Of a DNA stretch of 64,000 bases, positions 8,288 to 17,613 are shown one piece after another. The notes beneath the pieces were generated by a model. It searched no databases and was not told the origin of the DNA. It was given only the letters and a program-made list of their open reading frames with translations. Made by a program: the position numbers and the translations under genes. Every line of letters begins with the position of its first letter. Position 1 is the first letter of the stretch. This DNA is from Flagellimonas sp. HMM57 (GTDB lineage Bacteria > Bacteroidota > Bacteroidia > Flavobacteriales > Flavobacteriaceae): NCBI RefSeq assembly GCF_021390175.1, contig NZ_CP090004.1, forward strand, positions 1,302,001 through 1,366,000, read 5' to 3'.

Positions 8288-10006
8288 ATGTGCGATACTC
8301 ATCACGATAACGATACTACACCATATAAAGGCCTAGAACACGAAGGCCATGATCTAGAACATAAAAACTGGAGCAGGCGTTCCTTTATCCAAGCATTGGG
8401 TATAGCAGGTTCTGGTTCCATGTTTTTGGGAAGCAACCTGCTTACCGCATCAGGACCTTCTCCATTAACTTCTGCCATATCAGCAGCTGAAACCGACAAT
8501 ATTCTTATTTTGATAAGACTGTCTGGAGGTAACGATGGATTAAGTACCGTTATTCCTATTCAGCAATATGATACCTATGCTAATGCAAGACCTAATATCT
8601 ATATTCCGGAAAGTAAAGTTTTAAAGCTTACGGATGACTTTGGAATACCCACCTATATGAGTTCCTTAGAACCTCTTTGGGGCGAAGGCCAATTTAAAGC
8701 GGTGCATGGAGTGGGTTATGAACGCCAAAGCTTATCCCATTTTACGGGTTCTGATATTTTTGCGAATACGGATTTGACCACCTCTGGTTTCTCAGGCCTA
8801 AACACCGGCTGGATGGGCAGACACTTTGAAAACATCTATCCGGATTATTTATTGGAAAGTGGAAGGCCAGATGCTCCAGCAGCAATTCAAATTGGAAATA
8901 TTGCAAATTTGGTTTTTCAAGGTGAAGAGACCAATTATGCGTTTGTAACCAATAATGTAGATCAATTAGAAGAAATTGCCCAAACGGGATCTTTTTATGA
9001 AATTGAAAATGCACCTTTCGATAATTGTATGTACGGTGATCAACTTAAATTTTTAAGAGGAGTTGCCAATACCACTTATGAATATGCTGGTAAAATACAT
9101 GAAGCATACGAAAGAGGGCAGAATCAAGTCGAATATCAAGACAATGGTTTTGCAAGACAGTTAGCTTTGTTAGCTAGACTAATTAAAGGAAACTTGGGTA
9201 CAAAAGTTTATATGATTTCCATGGGTGGTTTTGATACGCACGGTAATCAACCTATAGTTCACGAACGGTTGATGTCAAATCTTTCCATAGCGATAAACAA
9301 TTTCTACGAAGATATTGCCTTTACCAATCAGGACGAACAGGTATTGAGTATGACCTTCTCCGAATTTGGACGTAGAATCTTTGAAAATGGCTCTACAGGT
9401 ACAGACCACGGAAAAGCTGCACCTACGCTATTCTTTGGATCAGGATTAAAAGGGAGTGCCTTTGTAGGGGAACATCCTTCTTTAGAAAATCCCAATGGTC
9501 GTGGAAACTTAGAATACACTATGGATTTTAGAGATTTATACGCCACTGTTCTTGCCGAATGGCTCTGTGTTCCAATACCTTTGGTAGAACAACATTTATT
9601 GAACCATACCTATGCCCCGGTCAATCTTGGGTTTAATTGTAGTGGTACGGATTTCCCGGATATTGCCATGGATAGCGACTCACCTACTCTGCCAGATACC
9701 CCACCAAGTCAAGATAGTTTGAACCCCGATCCGGAATTATTGAACACTATTGTTCATAAGCCGTATTATCCTTCAGAAAGAAATCCACATATTTATTTGG
9801 AAATGCCTGTTGCAGCCCATGTTGATATTCAATTGTACAATATACTTGGCCAAAACGTGGGTACAGTTTTCAACGAAATGATGTTGGAAGGTTCTGCAGA
9901 AATCAACATTAGGGAAAGGATGCGGGATAGCCTATCTACTGGAAAATATATCTATCAAATCCAGGTGGGCGACCAAAGAATGAGCAAATCAGTAATGATT
10001 ATGTAA
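8288..10006 (+). CDS. DUF1501 family protein with T9SS-like C-terminal domain
   Basis: 572 aa. A twin-arginine-like signal (SRRSFIQALGIAGSGSMFLG, residues about 29-48) is followed by the DUF1501 (sulfatase-like) body: LIRLSGGNDGLSTVIP, MGGFDTHGNQ and FSEFGRRIFENGSTGTDHGK. The last about 85 residues (VDIQLYNILGQNVGTVFNEM; STGKYIYQIQVGDQRMSKSV) match a type IX secretion type-A sorting domain, so the protein is probably exported and attached at the cell surface. Co-transcribed with DUF1800. A Tat-like leader combined with a T9SS tail is notable. Confidence 0.88.
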   Translation: MCDTHHDNDTTPYKGLEHEGHDLEHKNWSRRSFIQALGIAGSGSMFLGSNLLTASGPSPLTSAISAAETDNILILIRLSGGNDGLSTVIPIQQYDTYANARPNIYIPESKVLKLTDDFGIPTYMSSLEPLWGEGQFKAVHGVGYERQSLSHFTGSDIFANTDLTTSGFSGLNTGWMGRHFENIYPDYLLESGRPDAPAAIQIGNIANLVFQGEETNYAFVTNNVDQLEEIAQTGSFYEIENAPFDNCMYGDQLKFLRGVANTTYEYAGKIHEAYERGQNQVEYQDNGFARQLALLARLIKGNLGTKVYMISMGGFDTHGNQPIVHERLMSNLSIAINNFYEDIAFTNQDEQVLSMTFSEFGRRIFENGSTGTDHGKAAPTLFFGSGLKGSAFVGEHPSLENPNGRGNLEYTMDFRDLYATVLAEWLCVPIPLVEQHLLNHTYAPVNLGFNCSGTDFPDIAMDSDSPTLPDTPPSQDSLNPDPELLNTIVHKPYYPSERNPHIYLEMPVAAHVDIQLYNILGQNVGTVFNEMMLEGSAEINIRERMRDSLSTGKYIYQIQVGDQRMSKSVMIM

Positions 10007-10033
10007 TAACGAGTAACACTTACATTCCAGAAT

Positions 10034-10092
10034 CCTCCGATAGTGCATCTCCCCACCCCTTTTAGGGTTGCATAATCGGAGGTTTCCTTTTT
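10034..10092 (+). terminator. Intrinsic terminator after the DUF1800/DUF1501 operon
   Basis: CCTCCGAT (10034-10041) pairs with ATCGGAGG (10075-10082), with further pairing possible inside the loop. The stem is followed by a pyrimidine run TTTCCTTTTT. It lies 28 bp after the DUF1501 stop codon. Confidence 0.75.
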
Positions 10093-10273
10093 AGGTCAAC
10101 TTGGGTTTGTCCTTATCTGTTTTAAATGACAGTGCCTTCTTCACTTCGTGATTTTTGTCTTTGTAGACTTTGGTCACTTCTTTCTTTTCCTCTTTTAAAA
10201 CGGATTTAAATTTCTCAAGATTCTTCAACCTTTTAGGATTACCAGTACTCATAGCATCAATTTTTATAGGCAT
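10091..10273 (-). CDS. Small charged hypothetical protein
   Basis: About 60 aa from the ATG at 10273; a longer ORF opens at 10318 but its extra 15 residues look non-coding. The protein is Lys/Glu-rich (RLKNLEKFKSVLKEEKKEVT) and likely helical, with no cysteine motif or membrane helix. It converges on the DUF1501 gene and its stop codon overlaps that terminator's T-run. A later ATG (MSTGNPKRL) would also work. It may be a conserved small flavobacterial protein; function unknown. Confidence 0.5.
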   Translation of the reverse strand: MPIKIDAMSTGNPKRLKNLEKFKSVLKEEKKEVTKVYKDKNHEVKKALSFKTDKDKPKLT

Positions 10274-10421
10274 ATTCTTACAATATATGGAATATCTATA
10301 TCTCCAACTAAAAATCAATACTGTTTTCGATATCGGTATGCTTGCTCATAAACTACTTCATAGAAATGGTGAAATCACTCTAATGAAATTCTGTATTTTT
10401 GAGGCTTAATTAAAATAGTAC

Positions 10422-12497
10422 ATGTCTCAGACTTCATCACCTTCAAGATATACCATTACCGCAGCCTTGCCCTATACCAATGGCCCTATTCATATTGGAC
10501 ATTTGGCAGGGGTATATGTCCCCGCAGATATCTATGCCCGTTATCAAAGATTACAGGGGAAAGACGTTGCTTTTATCTGTGGTAGCGACGAACACGGAGT
10601 GGCCATCCCAATGAAGGCAAAAAAAGAAGGTGTTACTCCAAAGGAGATTATTGACAGATACCACGAAATTATTAAAAAGTCTTTTGCTGATTTTGGAATT
10701 TCCTTCGATAATTATTCCCGCACATCGGCAGAAATCCATCATAAGACAGCATCGAATTTTTTTGAAAAATTATACCAACAAGAGGATTTTATAGAAGAGG
10801 TCACAGAACAACTTTATGATGATGAAGCCAAGCAGTTTTTAGCAGATAGATTTGTTACGGGCACCTGTCCAAAATGTGGGTATGAAGAAGCTTACGGAGA
10901 TCAGTGCGAGAATTGTGGTTCTTCCCTCAATGCAACGGATTTGATCAATCCAAAATCTACCATAACAGGTGGTATTCCAATATTGAAAAAAACCAAACAT
11001 TGGTTTCTACCACTGGACCGTTATGAAGATTTTTTAAAAGAATGGATTTTGGAAGGCCACAAAAACGATTGGAAACCCAATGTCTATGGGCAATGTAAAT
11101 CTTGGATAGATGATGGTTTAAAACCACGTGCCGTTACGCGCGATTTGGATTGGGGTATTCCAGTACCTGTTGAAGGTGGTGAAGGAAAGGTGCTTTATGT
11201 TTGGTTCGATGCGCCCATTGGCTATATCTCTTCAACTAAGGAATGGGCAAAAAGAGAGGGAAAAGATTGGGAGCCCTATTGGAAAGATAAAGAGAGTAAA
11301 TTGCTTCACTTTATTGGCAAGGACAACATCGTTTTCCACTGTATTATCTTTCCGAGCATGCTCAAGGCACATGGCGACTTTATCTTACCGGAAAATGTAC
11401 CTGCAAATGAATTCTTAAACTTAGAAGGCAACAAGCTCTCCACATCCAAAAATTGGGCCGTTTGGTTGCATGAGTATTTGGAAGAATTTCCAGACATGGA
11501 AGATGTGCTCCGATATACCCTGACCGCCAATGCACCTGAGACCAAGGACAATGATTTTACTTGGAAGGATTTTCAGGCGAGAAATAATAATGAACTGGTA
11601 GCTATTTTCGGCAATTTTATAAATCGGGTGGCGGTTTTGACACATAAGTATTATGATGGCATAATTCCTACCCCTGGCGAATTTCAAGATATTGACAAAG
11701 AAACTTTGAAATCTTTGCAGGATTTTCCAGCCCTTATTTCAAGTTCTCTGGAGCGCTATCGATTTAGGGAGGCAAGCCAAGAGTTGATGAACCTAGCACG
11801 ATTGGGCAATAAATATTTGGCAGATGAGGAACCCTGGAAACTTATAAAAACCGATGAAGAACGTGTAAAAACCATCATGTTTGTAGCACTTCAAATCGCA
11901 ACGGGTCTAGCTATCCTAAGTGAACCTTTTTTACCGTTTACCTCCAAGAAACTCAAAAACATACTCAATTTCGGGGCTAGTGGGGTCGACACCTCTTGGA
12001 ATACTTTCGAAACCCAAGAAGCAATGCTCCAATCGGGTCATCAAATCAATAAAAGTGAATTGTTGTTCCGTAAAGTAGAGGACAAAGAAATTGAAGCACA
12101 ATTGGAAAAACTTGAAGCTACAAAAAAAGCAAACCAACAAATGGAAAAAGAAGTTACAACACAAAAAGACACCATCACTTTTGACGACTTCACCAAATTG
12201 GATATGCGTGTGGGCACAATTATCGAAGCGGAAAAAATGCCGAAAGCCAACAAGCTTTTGGTGTTAAAAGTAGATACTGGTTTGGATACCAGGACCATCG
12301 TTTCCGGAATTGCCGAGAGTTTTACCCCTGAAGAAATAGTAGGTAAAAAGGTCACTGTTTTAGTAAATCTTGCACCAAGAAAATTGCGAGGTGTGGAAAG
12401 CGAAGGGATGATTTTGATGACCGAAAACAAGGAGGGTAAATTGGTATTTGTGAACCCAGATGAGGATGGAGTTGGTAATGGTGAGGGTATAAATTAA
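10422..12497 (+). CDS. metG: Methionyl-tRNA synthetase
   Basis: 691 aa, full length for the long form. The HIGH motif is at residues 24-27 ([10 protein letters not shown]). The zinc knuckle is [18 protein letters not shown] near residue 149, and the KMSKS loop appears as KLSTS near residue 338. An anticodon-binding helical domain follows. A C-terminal tRNA-binding (EMAP/Arc1p-like) domain occupies about residues 585-691 ([33 protein letters not shown]). The enzyme charges tRNA-Met for initiation and elongation. It is monocistronic. Confidence 0.98.
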   Translation: MSQTSSPSRYTITAALPYTNGPIHIGHLAGVYVPADIYARYQRLQGKDVAFICGSDEHGVAIPMKAKKEGVTPKEIIDRYHEIIKKSFADFGISFDNYSRTSAEIHHKTASNFFEKLYQQEDFIEEVTEQLYDDEAKQFLADRFVTGTCPKCGYEEAYGDQCENCGSSLNATDLINPKSTITGGIPILKKTKHWFLPLDRYEDFLKEWILEGHKNDWKPNVYGQCKSWIDDGLKPRAVTRDLDWGIPVPVEGGEGKVLYVWFDAPIGYISSTKEWAKREGKDWEPYWKDKESKLLHFIGKDNIVFHCIIFPSMLKAHGDFILPENVPANEFLNLEGNKLSTSKNWAVWLHEYLEEFPDMEDVLRYTLTANAPETKDNDFTWKDFQARNNNELVAIFGNFINRVAVLTHKYYDGIIPTPGEFQDIDKETLKSLQDFPALISSSLERYRFREASQELMNLARLGNKYLADEEPWKLIKTDEERVKTIMFVALQIATGLAILSEPFLPFTSKKLKNILNFGASGVDTSWNTFETQEAMLQSGHQINKSELLFRKVEDKEIEAQLEKLEATKKANQQMEKEVTTQKDTITFDDFTKLDMRVGTIIEAEKMPKANKLLVLKVDTGLDTRTIVSGIAESFTPEEIVGKKVTVLVNLAPRKLRGVESEGMILMTENKEGKLVFVNPDEDGVGNGEGIN

Positions 12498-12521
12498 TTC
12501 CAATAATTGCATATGTATATC

Positions 12522-12570
12522 ACATCGAGCGCCCACCTGAAAGACGAATTCGGTCAGGCAGTCGAGATGC
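12522..12570. repeat. Intergenic inverted-repeat element
   Basis: Between metG and tex, CACATCGAGCGCCCACCTGA is followed by an imperfect inverted copy TCAGGCAGTCGAGATG. CCTGA/TCAGG and CATC/GATG can pair around AAGACGAATTCGG. It resembles the dispersed cgactgcgctcgat-type repeats I recall from Flavobacteriaceae intergenic regions. No promoter role is evident. Confidence 0.4.
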
Positions 12571-12622
12571 AGTACACTTGAGCCTAGCTAGAAAAAGAAT
12601 ACATACACCCTATTAAGAATCC

Positions 12623-14752
12623 ATGCAACTCATCCCCTACATTCTAAAACAAGCACAATTTTCAGAAAAAAGTATCGAGAATACAGTTGCACTATTGAAC
12701 GAAGACTGCACCATTCCCTTTATATCTAGATATCGGAAAGAACGTACGGGCAATCTAGACGAGGTTCAGGTTGGTGAAATCGTAAAGCTCAAAACCCAGT
12801 TTGAAGCACTGGAAAAAAGAAAACAAACCATTATCAAAGCTGTTGGCGAACAAGGAGCACTTACTCCAGACTTAAAAATAAAGTTTGAAAACTGTATTGA
12901 TTTAGCGGTCTTGGAGGATTTATACCTTCCTTTTAAAAAAAGTAAAAAAACAAAAGCAGAAACTGCCAGAAAACAGGGGCTTGAACCTTTGGCAAAAATC
13001 ATCATGGCCCAAAAAAGCGATGAAATTGAGTTCATAGCTTCTAGATTTCTCAGTAATGACGTCATTAATGAAGGTGAAGCGCTGGAAGGTGCTCGCTATA
13101 TCATCGCAGAATGGATCAATGAACGTACCGATATTCGCAACCAACTACGAAATCAATTGGAGCGACATGCTTTGATTACTTCAAAAATCATCAAAACAAA
13201 AGAGGCTAGTGAAAAAGCTCAAAAATTCCGAGATTATTTTGATTGGAGCGAATCGCTTAACAGATGCCCATCACATAGGCTCTTGGCTATTTTAAGAGCT
13301 GAAAAAGAAGGTTTTGTCCGCATAAAAATTGAAATTGATACGGATAGAGCGCTTGACAACATGGAAAGGCGCATCATAAAATCGAACAACGCATGTACTG
13401 TTCAAATCAAATTGGCCATTGCCGATGCGTACAAACGATTGTTGCTGCCTTCATTGTCCAATGAGCTTCTAAAAAATGCTAAAGAAGCGGCAGATACCAG
13501 TGCAATCCAAGTGTTTTCCAAAAATCTAAAACAGTTGCTGCTAGGGGCACCATTGGGCGAAAAGCGAATTTTAGCCATAGACCCAGGTTTTAGAACGGGA
13601 TGTAAAGTGGTCTGCTTGAATGCTCACGGAGATTTAAAACACAATGAAACCATTTATCCCCATGCGCCCCAAAACAAAAGCTCGGATGCCATTAAAAAGA
13701 TAAGTTCCTTAGTAGATGCGCACAAAATTGAAGCTATTGCCATTGGGAACGGAACGGCTTCGCGCGAAACGGAACGATTGGTAAAACGAATAGCCTTTAA
13801 AAATCCTATTGAAGTATTCGTGGTGAGCGAGGCGGGTGCTTCTATTTACTCTGCTTCCAAAATAGCTAGGGATGAATTTCCCAACTACGATGTTACCGTG
13901 CGCGGAGCGGTATCTATTGGACGGCGTTTGGCCGACCCATTGGCAGAATTGGTCAAAATAGATGCAAAATCCATTGGTGTGGGACAATATCAGCACGATG
14001 TAGACCAGACAAAACTTAAAACTTCGTTGGATACGGTCGTGGAAAGTTGTGTGAACTCCGTTGGGGTAAATATAAATACCGCTAGTGTTCCCTTACTCAG
14101 TTACGTATCGGGTATTGGGCCTAAACTCGCCGAAAATATAGTTGCCTATAGAAATGAAAATGGTGCTTTTAAAAGTAGGGAAGAAATAAAAAAAGTTCCC
14201 CGTTTGGGCGGTAAAGCCTTTGAGCAGGGCGCAGGATTTTTGCGGATAAAAGACGGTATCAATCCCTTGGACGATTCTGCAGTGCATCCTGAAAGTTACC
14301 GTATTGTTGCAAACATGGCCAAGGACAAAGGGATAGCAATATCGGATATCATCCAAAACGAAGCTGTCATACAACAGATAAATATAGAATTGTACTGCAC
14401 GGATACTGTTGGAATGCCAACCTTAACGGATATTCTTGAAGAATTGAAACGACCAGGGCTGGACCGTAGGGAAAAAGCGAAGGTTTTCACCTTCAATCAA
14501 AACATTAAACAAATTACCGATTTACAGCAAGGGCAGTTGTTGCCGGGAATTGTCAACAACATTACCAATTTTGGATGTTTTGTAGATATCGGTATCAAAG
14601 AAAGTGGTCTTATCCATGTTTCGAACCTATCCGATTCTTTTGTGAAGGATGTGAATGCCCATGTAAGTTTACATCAACAAATCGTAGTAAAAGTTCTGGA
14701 TGTGGATGTGCCAAGAAAACGTATCCAATTGGCATTGCATAAAAAAGATTGA
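12623..14752 (+). CDS. tex: Tex-family RNA-binding transcription accessory protein
   Basis: 709 aa. Domains in order: N-terminal Tex helical domain (DCTIPFISRYRKERTGNLDE), YqgF/RNase-H-like domain (ILAIDPGFRTGCKVV, residues about 315-450), helix-hairpin-helix pairs (VSGIGPKLAENIVAYRNENG, about 490-555), and a C-terminal S1 RNA-binding domain (GQLLPGIVNNITNFGCFVDI, about 635-706). Known homologues are nucleic-acid-binding, Spt6-related proteins acting in transcription or RNA metabolism. The histone-deacetylase-fold gene begins 7 bp downstream, suggesting co-transcription. Confidence 0.96.
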   Translation: MQLIPYILKQAQFSEKSIENTVALLNEDCTIPFISRYRKERTGNLDEVQVGEIVKLKTQFEALEKRKQTIIKAVGEQGALTPDLKIKFENCIDLAVLEDLYLPFKKSKKTKAETARKQGLEPLAKIIMAQKSDEIEFIASRFLSNDVINEGEALEGARYIIAEWINERTDIRNQLRNQLERHALITSKIIKTKEASEKAQKFRDYFDWSESLNRCPSHRLLAILRAEKEGFVRIKIEIDTDRALDNMERRIIKSNNACTVQIKLAIADAYKRLLLPSLSNELLKNAKEAADTSAIQVFSKNLKQLLLGAPLGEKRILAIDPGFRTGCKVVCLNAHGDLKHNETIYPHAPQNKSSDAIKKISSLVDAHKIEAIAIGNGTASRETERLVKRIAFKNPIEVFVVSEAGASIYSASKIARDEFPNYDVTVRGAVSIGRRLADPLAELVKIDAKSIGVGQYQHDVDQTKLKTSLDTVVESCVNSVGVNINTASVPLLSYVSGIGPKLAENIVAYRNENGAFKSREEIKKVPRLGGKAFEQGAGFLRIKDGINPLDDSAVHPESYRIVANMAKDKGIAISDIIQNEAVIQQINIELYCTDTVGMPTLTDILEELKRPGLDRREKAKVFTFNQNIKQITDLQQGQLLPGIVNNITNFGCFVDIGIKESGLIHVSNLSDSFVKDVNAHVSLHQQIVVKVLDVDVPRKRIQLALHKKD

Positions 14753-14759
14753 TCTTACA

Positions 14760-15662
14760 ATGCTCAAAATTGCTTTCCACCCTATTTATAAACATCCTTT
14801 ACCGGAAGGACACCGCTTCCCAATGGTGAAATACGATCTCTTACCACAACAGTTATTGTATGAAGGCACCTGTGATGAAGCCAATTTTTTTCAACCAAAA
14901 ACTCCGAACGATACATTCATTTTAGCTGCCCATGATACAGAATACTATAACAAACTCATCAATCTAGACATTAAACCAAGTGCCGCCAGAAAAATAGGTT
15001 TTCCCTTAAGCACCGAGCTGGTACAACGGGAGCGAATTATAGCGGACGGCACCATAAAAGGCTGTGAATTTGCTTTGGAACATGGCATAGCCATGAATAT
15101 TGCAGGAGGCACACATCATGCCTACTCCAACAGGGGCGAAGCATTCTGTATGTTGAACGACCAAGCTATAGGCGCTAGATATCTTCAAAATGAAGGAAAA
15201 GCACAAAAAATATTGATTGTAGATTTGGATGTGCACCAGGGCAATGGTACGGCTGAAATATTTCAGGATGACGATGCTGTCTTTACCTTTTCCATGCATG
15301 GTAGTGGAAATTATCCGTTTAAAAAAGAAATATCAAATTTGGATATTCCTTTAGAAAAAGGCACATCCGACAAGGAATACCTGTCCATTCTAAAGAAAAC
15401 ACTTCCAGCACTATTGAAAAAAGTGAATCCCGACTTTATCTTTTATCTCTGTGGCGTAGATGTGCTGTCTTCGGATAAACTGGGAACTTTAGGAATGTCT
15501 TTAGAAGGCTGTAAAGAACGTGATCGTTATGTGCTCCAAACATGTCTGGATGCCGAAGTACCCTTACAATGCAGCATGGGCGGTGGATATTCACCAGATA
15601 TAAAAACAATAGTCGAAGCCCATGCCAATACTTTTCGCCTTGCACAGAAAATCTTCTTCTAA
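14760..15662 (+). CDS. Histone deacetylase/AcuC-fold hydrolase
   Basis: 300 aa from the ATG at 14760; the upstream in-frame extension to 14700 overlaps tex and is unlikely. The zinc-hydrolase signatures are GGTHHAYSNRGEAFCMLND (tandem His and the GF/ND region), DLDVHQGNG (metal-binding Asp and His) and a later GVDVLSSDKLG. The family removes acetyl or acyl groups from lysines, polyamines or small molecules; the substrate here is not evident. It is a cytoplasmic enzyme, probably translated from the tex transcript. Confidence 0.9.
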   Translation: MLKIAFHPIYKHPLPEGHRFPMVKYDLLPQQLLYEGTCDEANFFQPKTPNDTFILAAHDTEYYNKLINLDIKPSAARKIGFPLSTELVQRERIIADGTIKGCEFALEHGIAMNIAGGTHHAYSNRGEAFCMLNDQAIGARYLQNEGKAQKILIVDLDVHQGNGTAEIFQDDDAVFTFSMHGSGNYPFKKEISNLDIPLEKGTSDKEYLSILKKTLPALLKKVNPDFIFYLCGVDVLSSDKLGTLGMSLEGCKERDRYVLQTCLDAEVPLQCSMGGGYSPDIKTIVEAHANTFRLAQKIFF

Positions 15663-15705
15663 AATCCGTAGCTAGATTTCGTAACTTTGTTAAAAAGGAC
15701 AATAT

Positions 15706-16227
15706 ATGTTATCAAAGAAGCTAGAAAAAGCGCTGAACAATCAAATACGAATAGAGGCTGAATCGTCTCAAGTTTATCTATCTATGGCTTCTTGGGCCGA
15801 AGTAAAGGGATTAGAGGGCGTAGCTGGATTCATGTACGGCCATTCAGACGAAGAACGCATGCATATGCTAAAATTGGTCAAATATGTAAACGAAAGAGGG
15901 GGACACGCCATTATTTCAGATTTGAAAGCACCAGAGACCGAGTTTGGAACGTTAACAAAAATGTTGCAAAAGCTTTACGATCATGAAGTTTTTGTTTCGC
16001 AAAGTATAAATGACCTGGTTCATGTTACTTTAGAGGAAAAGGACTATGCCACACACAATTTTCTACAGTGGTATGTAGCGGAGCAACTAGAAGAAGAAGC
16101 TTTGGCAAGAACCGTTCTGGATAAGATCAATTTGATAGGAAACGACAAAGGAGGACTATATCTTTTTGATAGGGACATTCAACAGTTAACTGTTGAGAGT
16201 GCTGCATCGGATACTGGTGGTGAATAA
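15706..16227 (+). CDS. ftnA: Ferritin (non-haem iron storage)
   Basis: 173 aa. This is a four-helix ferritin with ferroxidase-centre ligands in place: the first-helix Glu (IRIEAESSQVYLSMASWAE), GHSDEERMHMLKLVKYVNER (EExxH-like) and a late EEKDYATHNFLQWYVAEQLE with Glu and Gln. Length and motifs fit bacterial ferritin A rather than bacterioferritin or Dps. It oxidises Fe(II) and stores it as a ferric core in a 24-mer. It lies 66 bp upstream of the tiny Lys/Cys-rich ORF. Confidence 0.96.
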   Translation: MLSKKLEKALNNQIRIEAESSQVYLSMASWAEVKGLEGVAGFMYGHSDEERMHMLKLVKYVNERGGHAIISDLKAPETEFGTLTKMLQKLYDHEVFVSQSINDLVHVTLEEKDYATHNFLQWYVAEQLEEEALARTVLDKINLIGNDKGGLYLFDRDIQQLTVESAASDTGGE

Positions 16228-16293
16228 TTTTAACAATCGAATTTATTTAGATTAATTTAAAATAAGTTATTTTTGGCTCATCTGTGTTTTGCG

Positions 16294-16452
16294 ATGGGTA
16301 AAAAGAAAAAATCAAAAAAAAGCAATAAAGCCTTACTAAAGGAGCTAACGCCCACCAATTGTAAGACAAAATGTTGCAAAAAATACAAAAAGGCAGAGAG
16401 TAAACGCTGTAAGCGTTGCCCATGTTTTGACCTGCTTAAGAAAGTAGCATAA
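16294..16452 (+). CDS. Small Lys/Cys-rich protein behind ferritin
   Basis: 52 aa, too short for standard ORF lists. It starts ATGGGTAAAAAG and ends just before a strong terminator. About a third of the residues are Lys or Arg (GKKKKSKKSNK at the start), and six cysteines lie in CKTKCCKKY and CKRCPCF, a spacing that could bind iron or zinc. The position immediately after ferritin and before a terminator supports a real, co-transcribed gene. I recognise no named family. Function is inferred only loosely as metal- or nucleic-acid-binding. Confidence 0.65.
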   Translation: MGKKKKSKKSNKALLKELTPTNCKTKCCKKYKKAESKRCKRCPCFDLLKKVA

Positions 16453-16454
16453 AA

Positions 16455-16479
16455 AAAAGCCACCTTATCGGTGGCTTTT
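16455..16479. terminator. Bidirectional intrinsic terminator
   Basis: GCCACC (16459-16464) and GGTGGC (16470-16475) form a stem around a 5-nt loop. It has an A-run upstream and T-run downstream, so it can serve both the ferritin side and the convergent gene at 16499. Confidence 0.85.
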
Positions 16480-16498
16480 GTATTTTCTGGCCATGATA

Positions 16499-16912
16499 TT
16501 ATTTCTTCATATCAGATTGCGTTACTTTACCAGTATTCTGAATCGAGAAAAAATCTGAATCCGATAGTGATAAATACTCTTTTGCTTTCTGAAAGTACAG
16601 TTCACTATGCGGCTTATCATGTGTACAGTTTTTAAGATGTTCTTTGTACGCATCCTTTTTACCTTTCATATACACCAGATAAGAGGTAAAGTTCATCTTC
16701 CCTAAATTTCGTTCATACATTCTCTGATCTACCCAATAATCCGATTCATCTTGATGACTTAAAAGTAAGAGTGATTGTTCGTAATCCGCATCGCGCTGGG
16801 CAAGCTTTTCGTAAAATCGAAATCCGTTTACCGTGTGGCCATGGTTTTGGGCAAACGTCCCAAACCAAGAGCTACAAGCAAGAACCACTAAGGGAAAACG
16901 AATTGCTTTCAT
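16499..16912 (-). CDS. Secreted hypothetical protein
   Basis: 137 aa with a signal peptide (FPLVVLACSSWFGTFA, cleavage near residue 22). The mature part is polar and helical (LAQRDADYEQSLLLLSHQDE; YLVYMKGKKDAYKEHLKN) with a single cysteine. No family is recognised. It is transcribed toward the terminator at 16455. Its upstream neighbour on the same strand is ssb, with a separate terminator between them, so it is probably an independent transcript. It is likely periplasmic. Confidence 0.65.
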   Translation of the reverse strand: MKAIRFPLVVLACSSWFGTFAQNHGHTVNGFRFYEKLAQRDADYEQSLLLLSHQDESDYWVDQRMYERNLGKMNFTSYLVYMKGKKDAYKEHLKNCTHDKPHSELYFQKAKEYLSLSDSDFFSIQNTGKVTQSDMKK

Positions 16913-17012
16913 TTATATTAATCTTTTCTATTTTAAGTTGGACGGAACACCGACCAAAATGTTGCGTGATTTCTCTTTAAATTAAAGTTAATTTATCAAT
17001 GAAAAGAAAAAA

Positions 17013-17029
17013 GGGGGTCAAACACCCCC
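17013..17029 (-). terminator. Intrinsic terminator after ssb
   Basis: GGGGGT (17013-17018) and ACCCCC (17024-17029) form a short G/C stem around CAAAC. On the minus strand it is followed by a T-rich run (complement of gaaaagaaaaaa), 26 bp past the ssb stop. Confidence 0.8.
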
Positions 17030-17054
17030 TTTATCGTTTATCTGTTAGTACGAC

Positions 17055-17387
17055 TTATTTGCCTAACATCAAAAGTTCATTGCACTTGATCTCAGTGATA
17101 TATCTTTTTTCACCATCCTTGGTCTCGTAAGAACGTGAAGTAAGTTTTCCTTCAATCGCGACTTCCTTGCCCTTTACCAAATAGTTTTCCACAATCTCGG
17201 CTGTTTTCTCCCAGGCAACGATATTATGCCATTGGGTATCCGTTACTTTTTCCCCCTCGGCGTTTTTATAGGATTCGTTTGTAGCTATTGAAAATTTTGC
17301 CAGTTTACTGCCATTTTCCAACAGTACGATTTCTGGGTCATTTCCTAGGTTTCCAATCAACTGTACTTTGTTTCTTAGTGAATTCAT
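17055..17387 (-). CDS. ssb: Single-stranded DNA-binding protein, short form
   Basis: 110 aa OB-fold SSB: NKVQLIGNLGNDPEI, LAKFSIATNESY, DTQWHNIVAWEKTAEIVENY and KGKEVAIEGKLTSRSY. It ends at CNELLMLGK, right after the OB-fold, so the flexible linker and acidic C-terminal tip (DDDIPF-type) that recruit partner proteins are missing. This suggests a secondary or mobile-type SSB rather than the main replicative copy. It is followed by its own terminator. Confidence 0.93.
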   Translation of the reverse strand: MNSLRNKVQLIGNLGNDPEIVLLENGSKLAKFSIATNESYKNAEGEKVTDTQWHNIVAWEKTAEIVENYLVKGKEVAIEGKLTSRSYETKDGEKRYITEIKCNELLMLGK

Positions 17388-17613
17388 CTTTTTAAATTTT
17401 ACATGTTAAACAGTTCATACTATCGAACGCTTATCATTCGACAGGGCAAACATAAGAGCAGTAAAAAACAGGAATCGGTTTTAAAACATTTGTTTTCGTT
17501 TGTAAACGGATGTAAATGTTTTAACTTAAAAAGAGCGGGGTGGATGTAAAAAACAAAGCAATTAGGAGCGACAATACTTATAGCGATTCGAAAGGGCGTT
17601 TACTTTTTGTCGT

